A program made the position numbers and the translations under genes. Of a stretch of DNA of 64,000 nt, positions 24,331 to 35,381 are shown in pieces. The stretch's first letter is position 1, and the number at the start of each line of letters is the position of its first letter. Under the pieces are notes generated by a model. The model was not told where the DNA came from and ran no database searches. It saw nothing but the letters and a program-made list of their open reading frames with translations. The DNA is from Misgurnus anguillicaudatus. Lineage: Eukaryota > Chordata > Actinopteri > Cypriniformes > Cobitidae. The stretch is from positions 10,628,001 through 10,692,000 of the forward strand of contig NC_073346.2 of the NCBI RefSeq assembly GCF_027580225.2. Reading direction: 5' to 3'.

Positions 24331-26219
24331 CTACCAGCATACCATCATATTGTATTCCTTCATTGTATTCCATGCAGACACCATAATTTTTTTTATTTCA
24401 AGAAAAATGTAACAACTAGAGAAAGATACAAATACTGTAGATCTTTAAAATAATGTGCATTTTTATGCACACCAAGCATAAAAAATTTAAATGACTGTAC
24501 TTGACTTTTGTGTGTTGTATATTTAAAATAAATGTACTCTTTGTGGGACAGACACTCTGAATAAAAAAAATATATATATATATTGCAATTATATAAATTT
24601 AGATACATCTTAAATTTGTTAATAAACTATTACCCTTATATTGAGGTAGTTAAAATTATAATTTATATTCAACATTTGATAGGCCTATATACCATATTAT
24701 GAAACACATGTCTATATTTTATTAATTATTATTGTAACAAAATTTATCAAATTTAATATATAAGTTGATTTTCTTTAATTGTTAGATTAATAGCAGTTAA
24801 TTAAGTCAAATAAAATGTCAAAGAGTCAGCTGTAATATCATTGCATTTACATTTCAGTGTTAGCGGAAGTCTAGTTAAGCAACAACTGAGGCTTAGCCTG
24901 ACAGTTAGCCTGCTCCGGACCAGGCTAGTTTGCAAGCATAAGTTTCCATAGTAACCGGGATTGAGCTAGTTCAAGTTTGTTTTATGAAACGAAATCCACC
25001 GGCAATAAGCCAGACTTAACAAAATAAGCCTGGCTTATTCTGTGATCTAGTTTTATGAAACAGCCCTCGGGTGATAAGAATCAAACAATAATGAGGAGGA
25101 TGACAAGGGAGCGGGGTAAAAGAGACAAGACACAGGGAACACGTGGTCTAGTAAACCAATACTGAGACCACGTGAACCCACACAAAACATGGGTCTGTCA
25201 TGATTCTGCCACAAGACTAGATTAAACAAAGGACAAGATGGCAGAACCATGACAGTTGTAGAGCTAAAGGCAGAAATCTCAAACATAAGCAGTGCCAAAG
25301 CAATCAGACTTTTTTATTTTCTACAAGAAGAAAATGTAACAAAAAACACTCAGTGGCTTGAGGGCTTCCTGAAAATTTTCTATAACTATTCAGAACTGAA
25401 AACTGTACTATTATGGTGAGTTGCATATTTTTGATGATCATTGAAACAGAAGATATTTGTGTGAAAATTGTTCATAATTAATTTTAATTTAATTAAATGC
25501 TGGAACATTATTCAAGTTTCATAAATAAAACTCATTTTGTATAAACATGTACCACATTGAAATTATCATGTCATGTCCAGTAACTCAGAATTGCCAGTAA
25601 TTTAGATCACTTTTTTAAAATTGATCTAGAATATGAATTCAGTATTTAAAGTACAATAATAATTAACAGTTCTGGATTTTTTTTTACAGGTGCATGTCTC
25701 TTACTTCACATCTATGTCGAGACAGAATGAGTTCGAGACCAGTTCAGACTCCGTGATTCCCCTCTTCTCCATCACTTATTTCCTTGCCATTACCATTTCA
25801 ATTCTTTCTTGTCTGAGGTAAGAAAAAAATGTAAGATTATTTACACTATACATTATTTACAAAAATGTTTCTAATGGCATTTATCTAAGGTTTTTTGTCA
25901 GCCGAACCCCCTTGACCTAAATGTTTTTCTTGAAGTACTCTCTGAGATTTTAATTAAATATTTAAAATATTTAATAGCACATTTATTTTTCATCTGTTCT
26001 AAACCAAAAATTTTCATGAGCAATTTTTCAAGGGGACACAAATTATACAGGCAGAATTATATACAGGATAAGTGTACCCAGAGGAAAGCCCACATTCTTC
26101 TTCTAAGCCAACAATTTATTGCAATGTTTTGAAGCTGTTTATAATCAAGCTACCAATTAAACTTGAACTTAACTTTAAACTAAGGTGACCAGATTTGTAA
26201 AATGAAAAATAAAGACAGA

Positions 26220-29200
26220 TGTCACGGGGTGACGTTTTGTGGGGGCGGAACCAAAAGTAGGGAAGATCGGTTCCGCCCAACGATGGTTTCCACCCGGAAG
26301 ACTACTGCAAACACTGGAACTTCCGGTGTTTCCCCGAAGAGCAAATCAGGCCGTATTGAGTGCAGGTGTGGACAATAAACACAGCGATTGCTGATAGGTC
26401 ATTGAAGAGGAGGAGCAGAGTACAAAAGGAGCTTTGAAAACACAAACGGTGTGCTTTGTTTCTGCTGTGCAGACCCGTGTGTGTTTGGTCCACATCGATC
26501 CCTTGGGGAAGAAAACGGAAGCCTGTTTGCGTTCTAAATAGAAGGAAAGAGGTTGAAGGTGACTGGGTGAAGGGAATATTTGGCGATTTACTTTTGACTG
26601 GGCTGAATACAAGGATATTATATATATTGGCGTATGGATGTGTTGACATATGCAAACGTTCTGAGGATTACTCACCAGAGCTGGCTCTTCTGAAAATCGA
26701 GGACGACGGAAGAGCTGTGATAGGAAGAGAAGACCGGCAGTGTGTGCACGAGTGGGAAGACCAGCCGGTAAAGCATCCTCATTACATGTGAGTAAACCGA
26801 ATGTAACGCACTGAGAAAATTGCTAGCGGGTATATTCATTTAACCTGTGCTGTGAGTCTAACCACCAGAGTTCTGGCCCCACTGACGAGAGAAACGTGGG
26901 TGAGCCGAGAGTGTAACTAGGAGCATATAGGGGTCCGTCGACTATATCTACGTGCCACTTCCCTCTGTGACAAGAACAACGCCCAACCAGCCTCACGAGG
27001 GGTCTGGGTCGAGCTGGCCAAGTCCTTAATTCACGTGAAGTGTGTGCAGAGTGCTGTGGGTGAGTTGTGACTTTCATTGTGTGTGTGTACACTAAAGCTT
27101 GCTGTGTGATGCTGTGCTTGTAGTGACTGAAGCCGCCCCTGGCCCAGTGCAAATCGTGAGGAGGTAACAGCACGTTGAGGCCTGAACAACACGAGAGAAG
27201 GCAACTCAATTAGGATCTCCTGTGTGCTAGCGAGAGCCCGCGCCGATCCCGAGGGCAGGCAGTGGTGAAGCTTAGCTGTATATCAGAGTGAGTAGCGATT
27301 GATGTGCACCGTATGGACCGAGGGTCATTGTTATGAATAGATCTGCATAGAAGAACCATCTGTGTGCGGAGCCTCGTCGAGAGTTCGCCCCAGCTCAGGA
27401 CCCCTGGAACTGAAAAGGAGGGGGAGCCAGGGAAGCGTTCGGCTCCGCGCAGCCTGACCCAAAAGTCCCCACGACACCCAAGTAGCCCAGGTAGACTGTG
27501 AAGTACCCTTGTCGCCTAGAGGCCGATCGGGTGAAGGTATACTGTGCACAACCGTCACTGTGAAAGTCCACTGCCCGGAGGAGCGTTGGGTGAGCTAAGC
27601 CTTGTGAGTAACTTACCTTTGTGGTGTGTAACCTACCTTTGCTTACAGCATTTCCCTGAAAAAGAACGAAAAGTCTCAGTAGTGTGAATAACTTACCTCT
27701 GTGGTGTGTACATTACCTCTGCCCCAGTAATCGCCCTGAAGAGAACGAAAAGCCCCAGTCTTGTGAGTAACTTACCTTTGTGGTGTGTAGCCTACCTTTG
27801 CTTACAGCATTTCCCTGAAGAAGAACGAAAAGTCTCAGTAGTGTGAATAACTTACCTCTGTGGTGTGTACATTACCTCTGCTCCAGTAATCGCCCCGAAG
27901 AGAACGAAAAGCCCCAGTCTTGTGAGTAACTTACCATTGTGGTGTGTAACCTACCTTTGCTTACAACATTTCCCTGAAGAGGAACAAAAAGTCTCAGTAG
28001 TGTGAATAACTTGCCTCTGTGGTGTGTACATTACCTCTGCTCCAGTAATCGCCCCGAAGAGAACGAAAAGCCCCGGTCTTGTGAGTAACTTACCTTTTGT
28101 GGTGTGTAGCCTACCTTTGCTTACAGCATTTCCCTGAAGAGGAACGAAAAGTCTCAGTAGTGTGAATAACTTACCTCTGTGGTGTGTACATTACCTCTGC
28201 TCCAGTAATCGCCCTGAAGAGAACGAAAAGCCCCAGTCTTGTGAGTAACTTACCTTTGTGGTGTGTAACCTACCTTTGCTTACAGCATTTCCCTGAAGAG
28301 GAACAAAAAGTCTCAGTAGTGTGAATAACTTGCCTCTGTGGTGTGTACATTACCTCTGCTCCAGTAATCGCCCTGAAGAGAACGAAAAGCCCCAGTCTTG
28401 TGAGTAACTTACCTTTGTGGTGTGTAACCTACCTTTGCTTACAGCATTACCCTGAAGAAGAACGAAAAGTCTCAGTAGTGTGAATCACTTACCTCTGTGG
28501 TGTGTACATTACCTCTGCTCCAGTAATCGCCCTGAAGAGAACGAAAAGCCCCAGTCTTCTGAGTAACTTACCTTTGTGGTGTGTAACCTACCTGTGCTTA
28601 CAGCATCGCCCTGAAGAGGAACGAAAAGTCCCAGTCTTGTGAATAACTTACCTTTGTGGTGTGTACGCTATCTCTGCTCCAGAAATTGCTCTGAAGAGGA
28701 ACGGAAAGTTCCAATCCTGTGACTAACTTACCTTGTGGTGTATAACTTACCTTTGCTTTCAGCGTTACTCTGAAGAGGAGCGAAAAGAGCCAGCCTTGGG
28801 AACAACTACTTTGTGGTGTATAACCTACCCTTGCTTACAGCATTACTCGGAAGAGCAGACGACAGGCCCCAGTCCTGGGAAATACTTACCTTTGTGTCGC
28901 TGACCTACCTCTGTTTCAGCACGATCCCGAGGGGAAGCAAGTTGTCCCCGCCTTGTGGCAGGATTCACCTCTGTGGATTGTGGAAGACCCCCCCCCTTTA
29001 CTGCCTCGTCCTTGCTGGCCGGGGAGTGTCCAGTGAAGTCCACCAGAGGGAACCTAAGGGCGAGAGAGAGAGGCGAGAGTATTAGGCAAATAGTGAAAAG
29101 TACTGGACCAAGCCACTAAATGTGTTCTCCCTGTTCTGCCTCCAGGAGAAGCGGAGGGCGCCACGGATGAAAGGAAGCCCTGGAAAGGAGTCCTAGCCCC

Positions 29201-29421
29201 CGCTCCACATTTGAAATAGTCCTGGAGACGAGAAGAAGAAGCTTGTTTTAAACTGCCCTTCCCTTTTCCCCTTGCTTTTTAAATATTTTATAAAGTTGTG
29301 TTTTAAACTTAGTATACTCTGTTCGTCTGGTCATTGGGGTGGTTTTGGGAACCTCCTCGAGGTGAAAACTAGGGAGGGGCGTGACCCTTTAGCTATGTCG
29401 GGTCCGCTCCGACCTGTGACA
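26220..29421 (+). repeat. 5' LTR of the Gypsy element (about 3.2 kb)
   Basis: Bounded by TGTCAC and GTGACA. From 26907 on it is collinear with 32496-34667, apart from small indels and fewer array units in the 3' copy. It contains a tandem array (27601-28860) and a T-rich segment near the right end where the 3' copy has AATAAA. The several open frames within it are not conserved proteins. Confidence 0.9.
27601..28860 (+). repeat. Tandem array in the 5' LTR, ~159-bp unit made of two ~80-bp half-units
   Basis: TTGTGAGTAACTTACC starts recur at 27602, 27761, 27920, 28079, 28239 and 28398, with a variant (TTCTGAG) at 28557. Each period has two related halves. One contains CTTTGCTTACAGCAT and GAACGAAAAGTCTCAGTA. 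The other contains CTCTGCTCCAGTAATCGCCC and GAACGAAAAGCCCCAGTC. Units become degenerate after about 28640. Each half resembles a short exon-like block bordered by an acceptor-like YAG and a donor-like GTGAGT or GTGTGA. Confidence 0.9.
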
Positions 29422-29441
29422 GATTTTGGTGTAGTCGGATT

Positions 29442-29999
29442 TTGCTGAGGGATCGGTTCTTGCTGGGGTTGAAAGAGGGGCCCGTACATCAAAGCCTGAG
29501 GATACAATTCCGAAGAGACCCTGAACTTACGTTTGAAGACCTGAAAAAGGAAGCAATAGCCCTAGAAGTTGACCAGGCTGAGGTAGAGGATGCCCCCGTG
29601 TGTGCGGCGGTGAGTGGTCCTGTGACGGCAGCCCCAGAAGTAACGGATTGGAAACAAGCCCTAAAGATGGAACTTCTGAAAGACGTTCGAGACCAGATGG
29701 CAGAGCTGTCGAAGACGTTAGTAGGAGAGTTACGCTCGGGACACGGCAGGAGAGCAGACGGGCCTGCCCCCCGAGAACAGGTGTATTCCGAACGCGGCCG
29801 AGACTCAGTGAGACGGCCCTACCAGCCAAGTCGGCCCCGGTTCGAGTGGGACGAGCAGGGGAGGCCGATTTGCAACCGTTGCGGGACTCCGGGCCATATA
29901 AGTCGACAGTGCGGCCCCGAAGAGCTTAGGAGGGGGGTTTTTAGGACAACCGGCCACAGTGGGTCATGTGGTCGGGGCCCCCTTAGGAGACCCGTCTAA
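29442..29999 (+). pseudogene. Gypsy gag remnant (capsid end and zinc knuckle)
   Basis: The frame begins directly after the 5' LTR with a segment typical of the C-terminal part of the retrotransposon Gag domain, so the N-terminal gag appears to be deleted. A basic linker follows, then a CCHC zinc knuckle (C-x2-C-x4-H-x4-C, about 29872-29913) that would bind element RNA. The frame ends at 29999, overlapping the protease frame, which is in a different phase. Confidence 0.8.
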
Positions 30000-30708
30000 A
30001 GGAAAAGAGTCCAGGGACAGGATGATCGGGCTTAGCCCAACGGTGGAGGTTCAGGTGTGTGGCGTTACGATTCAGTGCCTCGTTGACACCGGTTCACAAG
30101 TCACCCTGTTCTCTGAAAATCTGTCCCAGGAGTTGTTTGGAACACGGAACCTGCACGAAACTGAAGCCCCCTGGCTCACCCTGAAAGGAGCAAACGGATT
30201 GGAAATCCCTTACATTGGCTATAGGCTCACGGATTTGGAGATTTATGGGGTACGAGTGGCACAAAAAGGAGTCATTATTGTGCAGGATCACTGTCTCGGC
30301 AACCACAGGGCCCTCGTCGGTATGAATGTTCTCTCGGAGTGTTGGGAGGAGCTATTTCGGGCTAGGCCCGTTCAGAAAATACAGAGGGCCGAGCGATTGG
30401 GCTGGGAACGTGTGGTGGCTGACTGCCGCCGAGTCCAGATGGCCAAGATCCAAGGAGATCGAGAGGAAGTCGGGCGAGCAGCATGTCGTTTTGCATTGTC
30501 TGTGCCAGCCAGGAGCGAAGCCATAGTGTGGGCCAGAGTCCCCCAACGAAACCAGAGGCCCAAGGGCTGGGTATTAGTTGAACCCCATGGAGATTGTACA
30601 CAAGTGGGAGTGGCTCGAGGACTGGCGGTGGTTCAACGAGGAAGAGTGCCGGTGAAGGTCTGTAATGAGAACCCCTATGCAGTACACTTACACAAAACCA
30701 ACGTCTGA
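29959..30708 (+). pseudogene. Gypsy protease region
   Basis: Aspartic protease with the DTGS active site (about 30085-30096) and a downstream hydrophobic ALVGMNVL segment. It would cleave the Gag-Pol polyprotein. The frame ends at 30708, and the RT frame continues in another phase a few bases on. Either this copy has a frameshift or the join needs recoding; I favour decay. Confidence 0.8.
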
Positions 30709-30713
30709 TAAAG

Positions 30714-32078
30714 GTGACGACTGTGGAGAGCCACCAGGTGCGGGACAGGGACGATGTGAGTTTCCGTAAGGTACGTCCCGCAGTGGTCGAAGTGGCCTTG
30801 ACCCAGGCAGAGGCAGCGTCTAAGACGACAGGGAAGAGGATGCCTGGCCACTTGGTGGGAGACTCTTTACAAGGAGAGAACCTGGAGCCTGCACAAGCTG
30901 AGAAGCTACAAGAACTCCTCAGGAAATGGCAGCATGTTTTTGCTACCCATGATGAAGACTATGGGTGCACCACAGTGGTAAGACACAGCATCCCTACGGG
31001 AGAAGCCGGGCCGAGTCGGGAGCGGTATCGCCCGATACCCCCCACGTTGTACACCGAAGTGCGGACATTATTACAAGGTATGTTGGAACAAGGTGTTGTC
31101 CGAGAGAGCAGTAGCCCATGGGTGGCCCCTATAGTACTGGTCCAAAAGAAGACGGGGGCATGGAGGTTTTGCGTGGACTATAGGAAGCTGAACTCGGTGA
31201 CTAAGAAAGATGCATTCCCCCTGCCCCGCATTGAGGACTCTTTGGCAAGCTTGACCAAGTCAGCTTGGTACTCCACGCTAGACTTGGCCAGTGGTTACTG
31301 GCAGGTGCAAGTCGAGGAACGGGACCGAGAGAAGACCGCCTTTACGACCCCATTCGGCCTTTTCGAATGGGACCGGATGCCCTTCGGTCTTTGCAACGCT
31401 CCCGCAACGTTTCAGAGACTGATGCAACGGTGTCTAGTAGGTCAGTTGATGGAGTCTGTACTGGTATACCTTGATGATGTGATTGTTTACTCTCCAGACT
31501 TTGAAACTCACCTTCAGCACTTGGAGCGGGTGTTCCGGGAGATGGAGAGGTATGGCCTAAAGCTGCAGCCCGAAAAGTGCCATCTGCTGCGGCGAGAGAT
31601 GAAGTTCCTGGGTCATGTGGTGAGTGCCGCTGGAGTGGCTGTAGACCCAGAGAAAGTGACTGTGGTGCGGGACTGGGACACCCCAAAAACCGTGAGGCAA
31701 GTGAGATCATTTCTGGGATTTGTTGGATACTATCGGCGATTTATAAAGGGGTTTTCTAAGATTGCCAAGCCCTTGAACCAGCTGTTGGTCGGGACGGGAC
31801 GGCCGCGGAGCCGAGGGTCCCCAGCGGTAGAGTGGAGCTCAGAGTGTGAGACGGCCTTTCAGGCCCTGAAACAAGAACTGCTGCAAGCTCTGATTTTGGC
31901 GTATGCTGATTTCTCCAAACCTTTTGTGTTGTATACAGATGCCAGTAATCTTGGCCTGGGAGCAGTCCTGGAGCAACGGCAAGACGGGGCGGAACGGGTG
32001 ATCGCCTATGCCAGCCGGAGTCTCCACCCGCGGAAAGGAACGACGCGAACTATAGCTCTTTCAAGTTGGAGCTGCTAG
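30714..32078 (+). pseudogene. Gypsy reverse transcriptase and start of RNase H
   Basis: Reverse transcriptase with the palm and finger motifs of the family: WRFCVDYRKLN, LDLASGYWQ, FGLCNAPATFQ and the catalytic YLDD at about 31468-31479. The connection domain with FLGFVGYYRRFI follows, then the first part of RNase H (LYTDAS). A one-base loss near 32030-32040 throws the frame off and ends it at 32078, while RNase H continues in the next frame. Confidence 0.9.
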
Positions 32079-32509
32079 CACTGAAATGGGCACTGAGCGA
32101 GAAGTTTAAGGACTACCTCTGGGGCGCCAAGGTAACCGTCGTGACTGACAATAACCCTCTGGTACATTTACAGACGGCCCTGCTGGGAGCCGTGGAGCAG
32201 CGGTGGGTGGCCCAGTTGGCGAATTACGATTACCAACTCCAGTATCGCCCTGGGCGGGAACACACCAACGCAGACGTATTGTCCCGGCTCCCGGCGAGGG
32301 AAGGCCCAAGGGGCGCGACAGAGCCGGTGGAGGGACGAGAAGAGGAGGAGTTGATGGTCGGGATAGTGGAGGCGCCCGGGAGCCAACAGGAGACGGTGCC
32401 CGTGAGTTGGGGATGGGACCCCGGTCGCTGGAGGGCTAGACAACAGGAAGACAGAGAGCTGCGGAGCTTGAGTGAGTGGCTCGGACGAGGTCGACGAGAG
32501 TGTAACTAG
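32066..32509 (+). pseudogene. Gypsy RNase H end; integrase missing
   Basis: Continues the RNase H domain (LELLALKWA, VTDNNPL, ALLGAVEQRWVAQLANYDYQ, then the HTNADVLSRL end). Shortly after RNase H the frame runs into LTR sequence at 32496. No HHCC zinc finger or DDE integrase core is present. Confidence 0.85.
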
Positions 32510-34667
32510 GAGCATATAGGGGTCCGTCGACTACGTGCCACTTCCCTCTGTGACAAGAACAAAGCCCAACCAGCCTCACGAGGGGTATGGGTCGAGCTGG
32601 CCAAGTCCTTAATTCATGTGAAGTGTGTGCAGAGTGCTGTGGGTGAGTTGTGACTTTCATTGTGTGTGTACACTAAAGCTTGCTGTGTGATGCTGTGCTT
32701 GTAGTGACTGAAGCCACCCCTGGCCCAGTGCAAATCGTGAGGAGGTAACAGCATGTTGAGGCCTGAACAACACGAGAGAAGGCAACTCAATTAGGATCTC
32801 CTGTGTGCTAGCGAGAGCCCGCGCCGATCCCGAGGGCAGGCAGTGGTGAAGCTTAGCTGTATATCAGAGTGAGTAGCGATTGATGTGCACCGTATGGACC
32901 GAGGGTCATTGTTATGAATAGATCTGCATAGAAGAACCATCTGTGTGCGGAGCCTCGTCGAGGGTTCGCCCCAGCTCAGGACCCCTGGAACCGAAAGGAG
33001 GGGGAGCCAGGGAAGCGTTCGGCTCCGCGCAGCCTGACCCAACGTCCCCACGACCCCCAAGTAGCCCAGGTAGACTGTGAAGTACCCTTGTCGCCTAGAG
33101 GCCGATCGGGTGAAGGTACACTGTGCACAACCATCACTGTGAAAGTCCACTGCCCGGAGGAGCGTTGGGTGAGCTAAGCCTTGTGAGTAACTTATCTTTG
33201 TGGTGTGTAACCTACCTTTGCTTACAGCATTACCCTGAAGAAGGACAAGAAGTCTCGGTAGTGTGAATAACTTACCTCAGTGGTGTGTACATTACCTCTG
33301 CTCCAGGAATTGCCCCGGAGAGAACGAAAAGCCCCGGTCTTGTGAGTAACTTACCTTTTGTGGTGTGTAGCTTACCTTTGCTTACAGCATTTCCCTGAAG
33401 AGGAACGAAAAGTCTCAGTAGTGTGAATAACTTACCTCAGTGGTGTGTACATTACCTCTGCTCCAGGAATTGCCCTGAAGAGAACAAAAAGCCCCAGGCT
33501 TGTGAGTAACTTACCATTGTGGTGTGTAACCTACCTTTGCTTACAACATTTCCCTGAAGAGGAACAAAAAGTCTCAGTAGTGTGAATAACTTGCCTCTGT
33601 GGTGTGTTCATTACCTCTGCTCCAGTGATCACCCCGAAGAGAACGGAAAGTCCAAGCCTAGTGAGTAACTTACCTTGTGGTGTGCAACCTACCTTTGCTT
33701 ACAGCATCAGCTTAAAGAAGAACGGAAGGTCTCAGTAGTGTGAATCCCTTCCCTCTGTGTGTGTGCATTACCTCTGCTCCAGTAATCGCCCTGAAAGAAC
33801 GAAAAGCCCCAGTCTTGTGAGTAACTTATCCTTGTGGTGTGTAACCTACCTGTGTTTACAGCATTGCCCTGATGAGGAACGAAAAGTCCCAGTCTTGTGA
33901 ATAACTTACCTTTGTGGTGTGTACGTTATCTCTGCTCCAGAAATTGCTCTGAAGAGGAACAGAAAGTCCTAGTCCTGTGACTAACTTACCTTGTGGTGTA
34001 TAACTTACCTTTGCTTTCAGCGTTACTCTGAAGAGGAGCGAAAAGAGCCAGCCTTGGGAACAACTACTTTGTGGTGTATAACCTACCCTTGCTTACAGCA
34101 TTACTCAGAAGAGCAGACGACAAGCCCCAGCCCTAGGAGATACTTACCTTTGTGTCGCTAACTTCTGTTTCAGCACGATCCCGAGGGGAAGCAAGTTGTC
34201 CCCGCCTTGCGGAAGGATTCACCTCTGTGGATCGTGGAAGACCCCTTACTGCCTCGTCTTGCTGGCCAGGAAGTATCCAGTGAAGTCCACCAGAGAGAAC
34301 CTAAGGGCGAGAGAGAGAGGCGAGAGTATTAGGCAGGTAGTGAAAAGTACTGGACCAAGCCACTAATTGTGTTCTCCCTGTTCTGCCTCCAGGAGAAGCG
34401 GAGGGTGCCATGGATGAAAGGAAGCCCTGGAAAGGAGTCCTAGCCCCCGCTCCACATTTGAAATAGTCCTGGAGACCAGAAGAAGAAGCTTGTTTTAAAC
34501 TGCCCTTCCCTTTTCCCCTTGCTTTTTAAATATTTAATAAAGTTGTGTTTTAAACTTAGTATACTCTGTTCGTCTGGTCATTGGGGTGGCTTTGGGAACC
34601 TCCTCGAGGTGGAAACTAGGGGGGGCGTGACCCTTTAGCTATCTCGGGTCCGCTCCGACCTGTGACA
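32496..34667 (+). repeat. 3' LTR of the Gypsy element, truncated at its 5' side
   Basis: Matches 26907-29421. The first 687 bp of the LTR are missing. The join to the internal region occurs at GAGAGTGTAAC, where both partners share a few bases. The tandem array is shorter here (about 33180-34110). It includes AATAAA at 34536-34541, the likely poly(A) signal of the element. Confidence 0.9.
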
Positions 34668-34848
34668 GATTTCTTAGTTCAATGGTCAAAATATCATTAA
34701 AATCTTATTGTTACTATCTATGAATTAAATAATGGGAACAAAACCTTTCAGAATGTTTTAATCTTTTCATTGTTGTGTTTTTGTGGAGAACAGAACACCA
34801 AAAAACAAGACTGTCGCCGGAAAACATTTGGTCAGCTTACTTTAAAAG

Positions 34849-35071
34849 TAACGACTGTATCTAGCATTATAACGAAAGTAACTAGCATTATAATCGCTAA
34901 CATAGCGGACTCGTGGAAAAATAGGCAAGTTAGGCAACATAATTTTTTTGGTCATGCCTATTTTATTAATGATTCTGCATCATATCTTTTAAGAAGAGAA
35001 AATAATCACTTCATATGACATTTAAAGTGAATAAAATTGTCATGACAGTTTATTTACTTGAGTTTCACTGT
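34849..35071. other. Spacer between the split hAT element and the DIRS element
   Basis: AT-rich; nothing recognised. Confidence 0.35.
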
Positions 35072-35074
35072 AAT

Positions 35075-35381
35075 GTCTCGGTTACTATCGTAACCTTGGT
35101 TCCCTGAGAGACCGGAACAAAACATTGTGTCCGCTGACGCTATGGGGTTAACTCTTCCCACTTCACCAGACACTGAAATCTTTTTGAACAACTCCATTGC
35201 AGGGCACTGGCCAATCGTCGCTGACCGCGTAACCACTAGAAGTGTATAAAAAGTGTTAGAGCGACGAACGCCAGTATTCTCGACTGAATGAAAACACAGA
35301 TGGCTAGCCGCGAACTCGGCGCGTAACGCAATGTCTTTTTCCTGTCTCTCAGGGAACCGAGGTTACGATAGTAACCGAGAC
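35075..35381. repeat. DIRS terminal inverted pair
   Basis: TCTCGGTTACTATCGTAACC at about 35076 returns inverted at about 35361-35380 as GGTTACGATAGTAACCGAGA. The arms are about 37 bp with one mismatch, separated by about 230 bp. Each arm also contains an internal palindrome. GTCCGCTGACGCTATGGG follows each arm as a direct repeat. Confidence 0.8.

Larger units (their letters stand above)
22809..25065. mobile_element. Nested TIR element carrying a tRNA-like segment and a large hairpin
   Basis: Left end AGGGCTATTTCATAAAACT and right end AGTTTTATGAAACAGCCCT are inverse with one mismatch. No transposase was recognised. Inside are a tRNA-like stretch (23231-23290) and a separate long palindrome (about 23930-24330). 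The superfamily and target duplication are unresolved. Confidence 0.65.
22470..25254. mobile_element. Composite insertion inside the ptchd3-like duplicate
   Basis: The exon match stops at ACAACTGT (22469) and resumes at GTTGTAGAG (25255). The outer layer (22470 to about 22806 and about 25067-25254) contains GAACCCAAATGCAGACAG near the left. Near the right is a hairpin, with CTGTCATGATTCTGCC returning as GGCAGAACCATGACAG. Its superfamily was not identified. A second element is nested inside it (about 22809-25065). Confidence 0.7.
22321..25817 (+). pseudogene. Broken partial duplicate of the ptchd3-like gene (parts of exons 1 and 2)
   Basis: Three blocks match the intact gene upstream. 22321-22469 matches the middle of exon 1 (CAKTKGKCVSNAILDIINYN). 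25255-25404 matches the rest of exon 1 (SSAKAIRLFYFLQEEN). 25690-25817 matches the whole of exon 2 (VHVSYFTSMSRQNEFETSSD). A 2.8-kb insertion separates the first two blocks at one point in the exon. At the exon 1 donor the parent has ACTGTAAGTACT and this copy has ACTGTACT: four bases are gone and the donor is lost. The start of exon 1 and exons 3-4 are missing. Homology to intron 2 continues to about 25945, before the transposons at 26181. The surviving blocks remain open and very similar to the parent, so the duplication appears fairly recent. Confidence 0.9.
26220..34667 (+). mobile_element. Ty3/Gypsy LTR retrotransposon, internally deleted, with very long LTRs
   Basis: The element starts TGTCACGGGG and ends CTGTGACA. 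A 5' LTR (26220-29421) is followed by remnants of gag, protease, RT and RNase H, then by a 3' LTR copy (32496-34667) that lacks its first 687 bp. Integrase is absent. The order PR-RT-RH, the DTGS protease site and the YLDD box place it in the Ty3/Gypsy group. ACAGAT occurs on both sides of the junctions, so the exact target duplication (4-6 bp) is ambiguous. It has frameshifts and cannot be autonomous. Confidence 0.92.
26181..34840. mobile_element. hAT MITE of the 3844-4940 family, split by a Gypsy element
   Basis: Left part 26181-26219 (TAAGGTGACCAGATTTGTAA) and right part about 34668-34840 (ending CATTTGGTCAGCTTA) match the two ends of the intact element at 3844-4940. The flanks are CTTTAAAC (26173-26180) and CTTTAAAA (34841-34848), a 7-of-8 match to the expected 8-bp duplication. 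Everything between is the Gypsy element. Confidence 0.85.

Noticed and set aside
26302..27209. Several 110-130 codon frames on both strands
   Set aside because: They are within the Gypsy LTR, overlap each other on both strands and have no domain.
27601..28860. CRISPR-like array
   Set aside because: The whole unit repeats with no unique spacers, and the context is a eukaryotic LTR.
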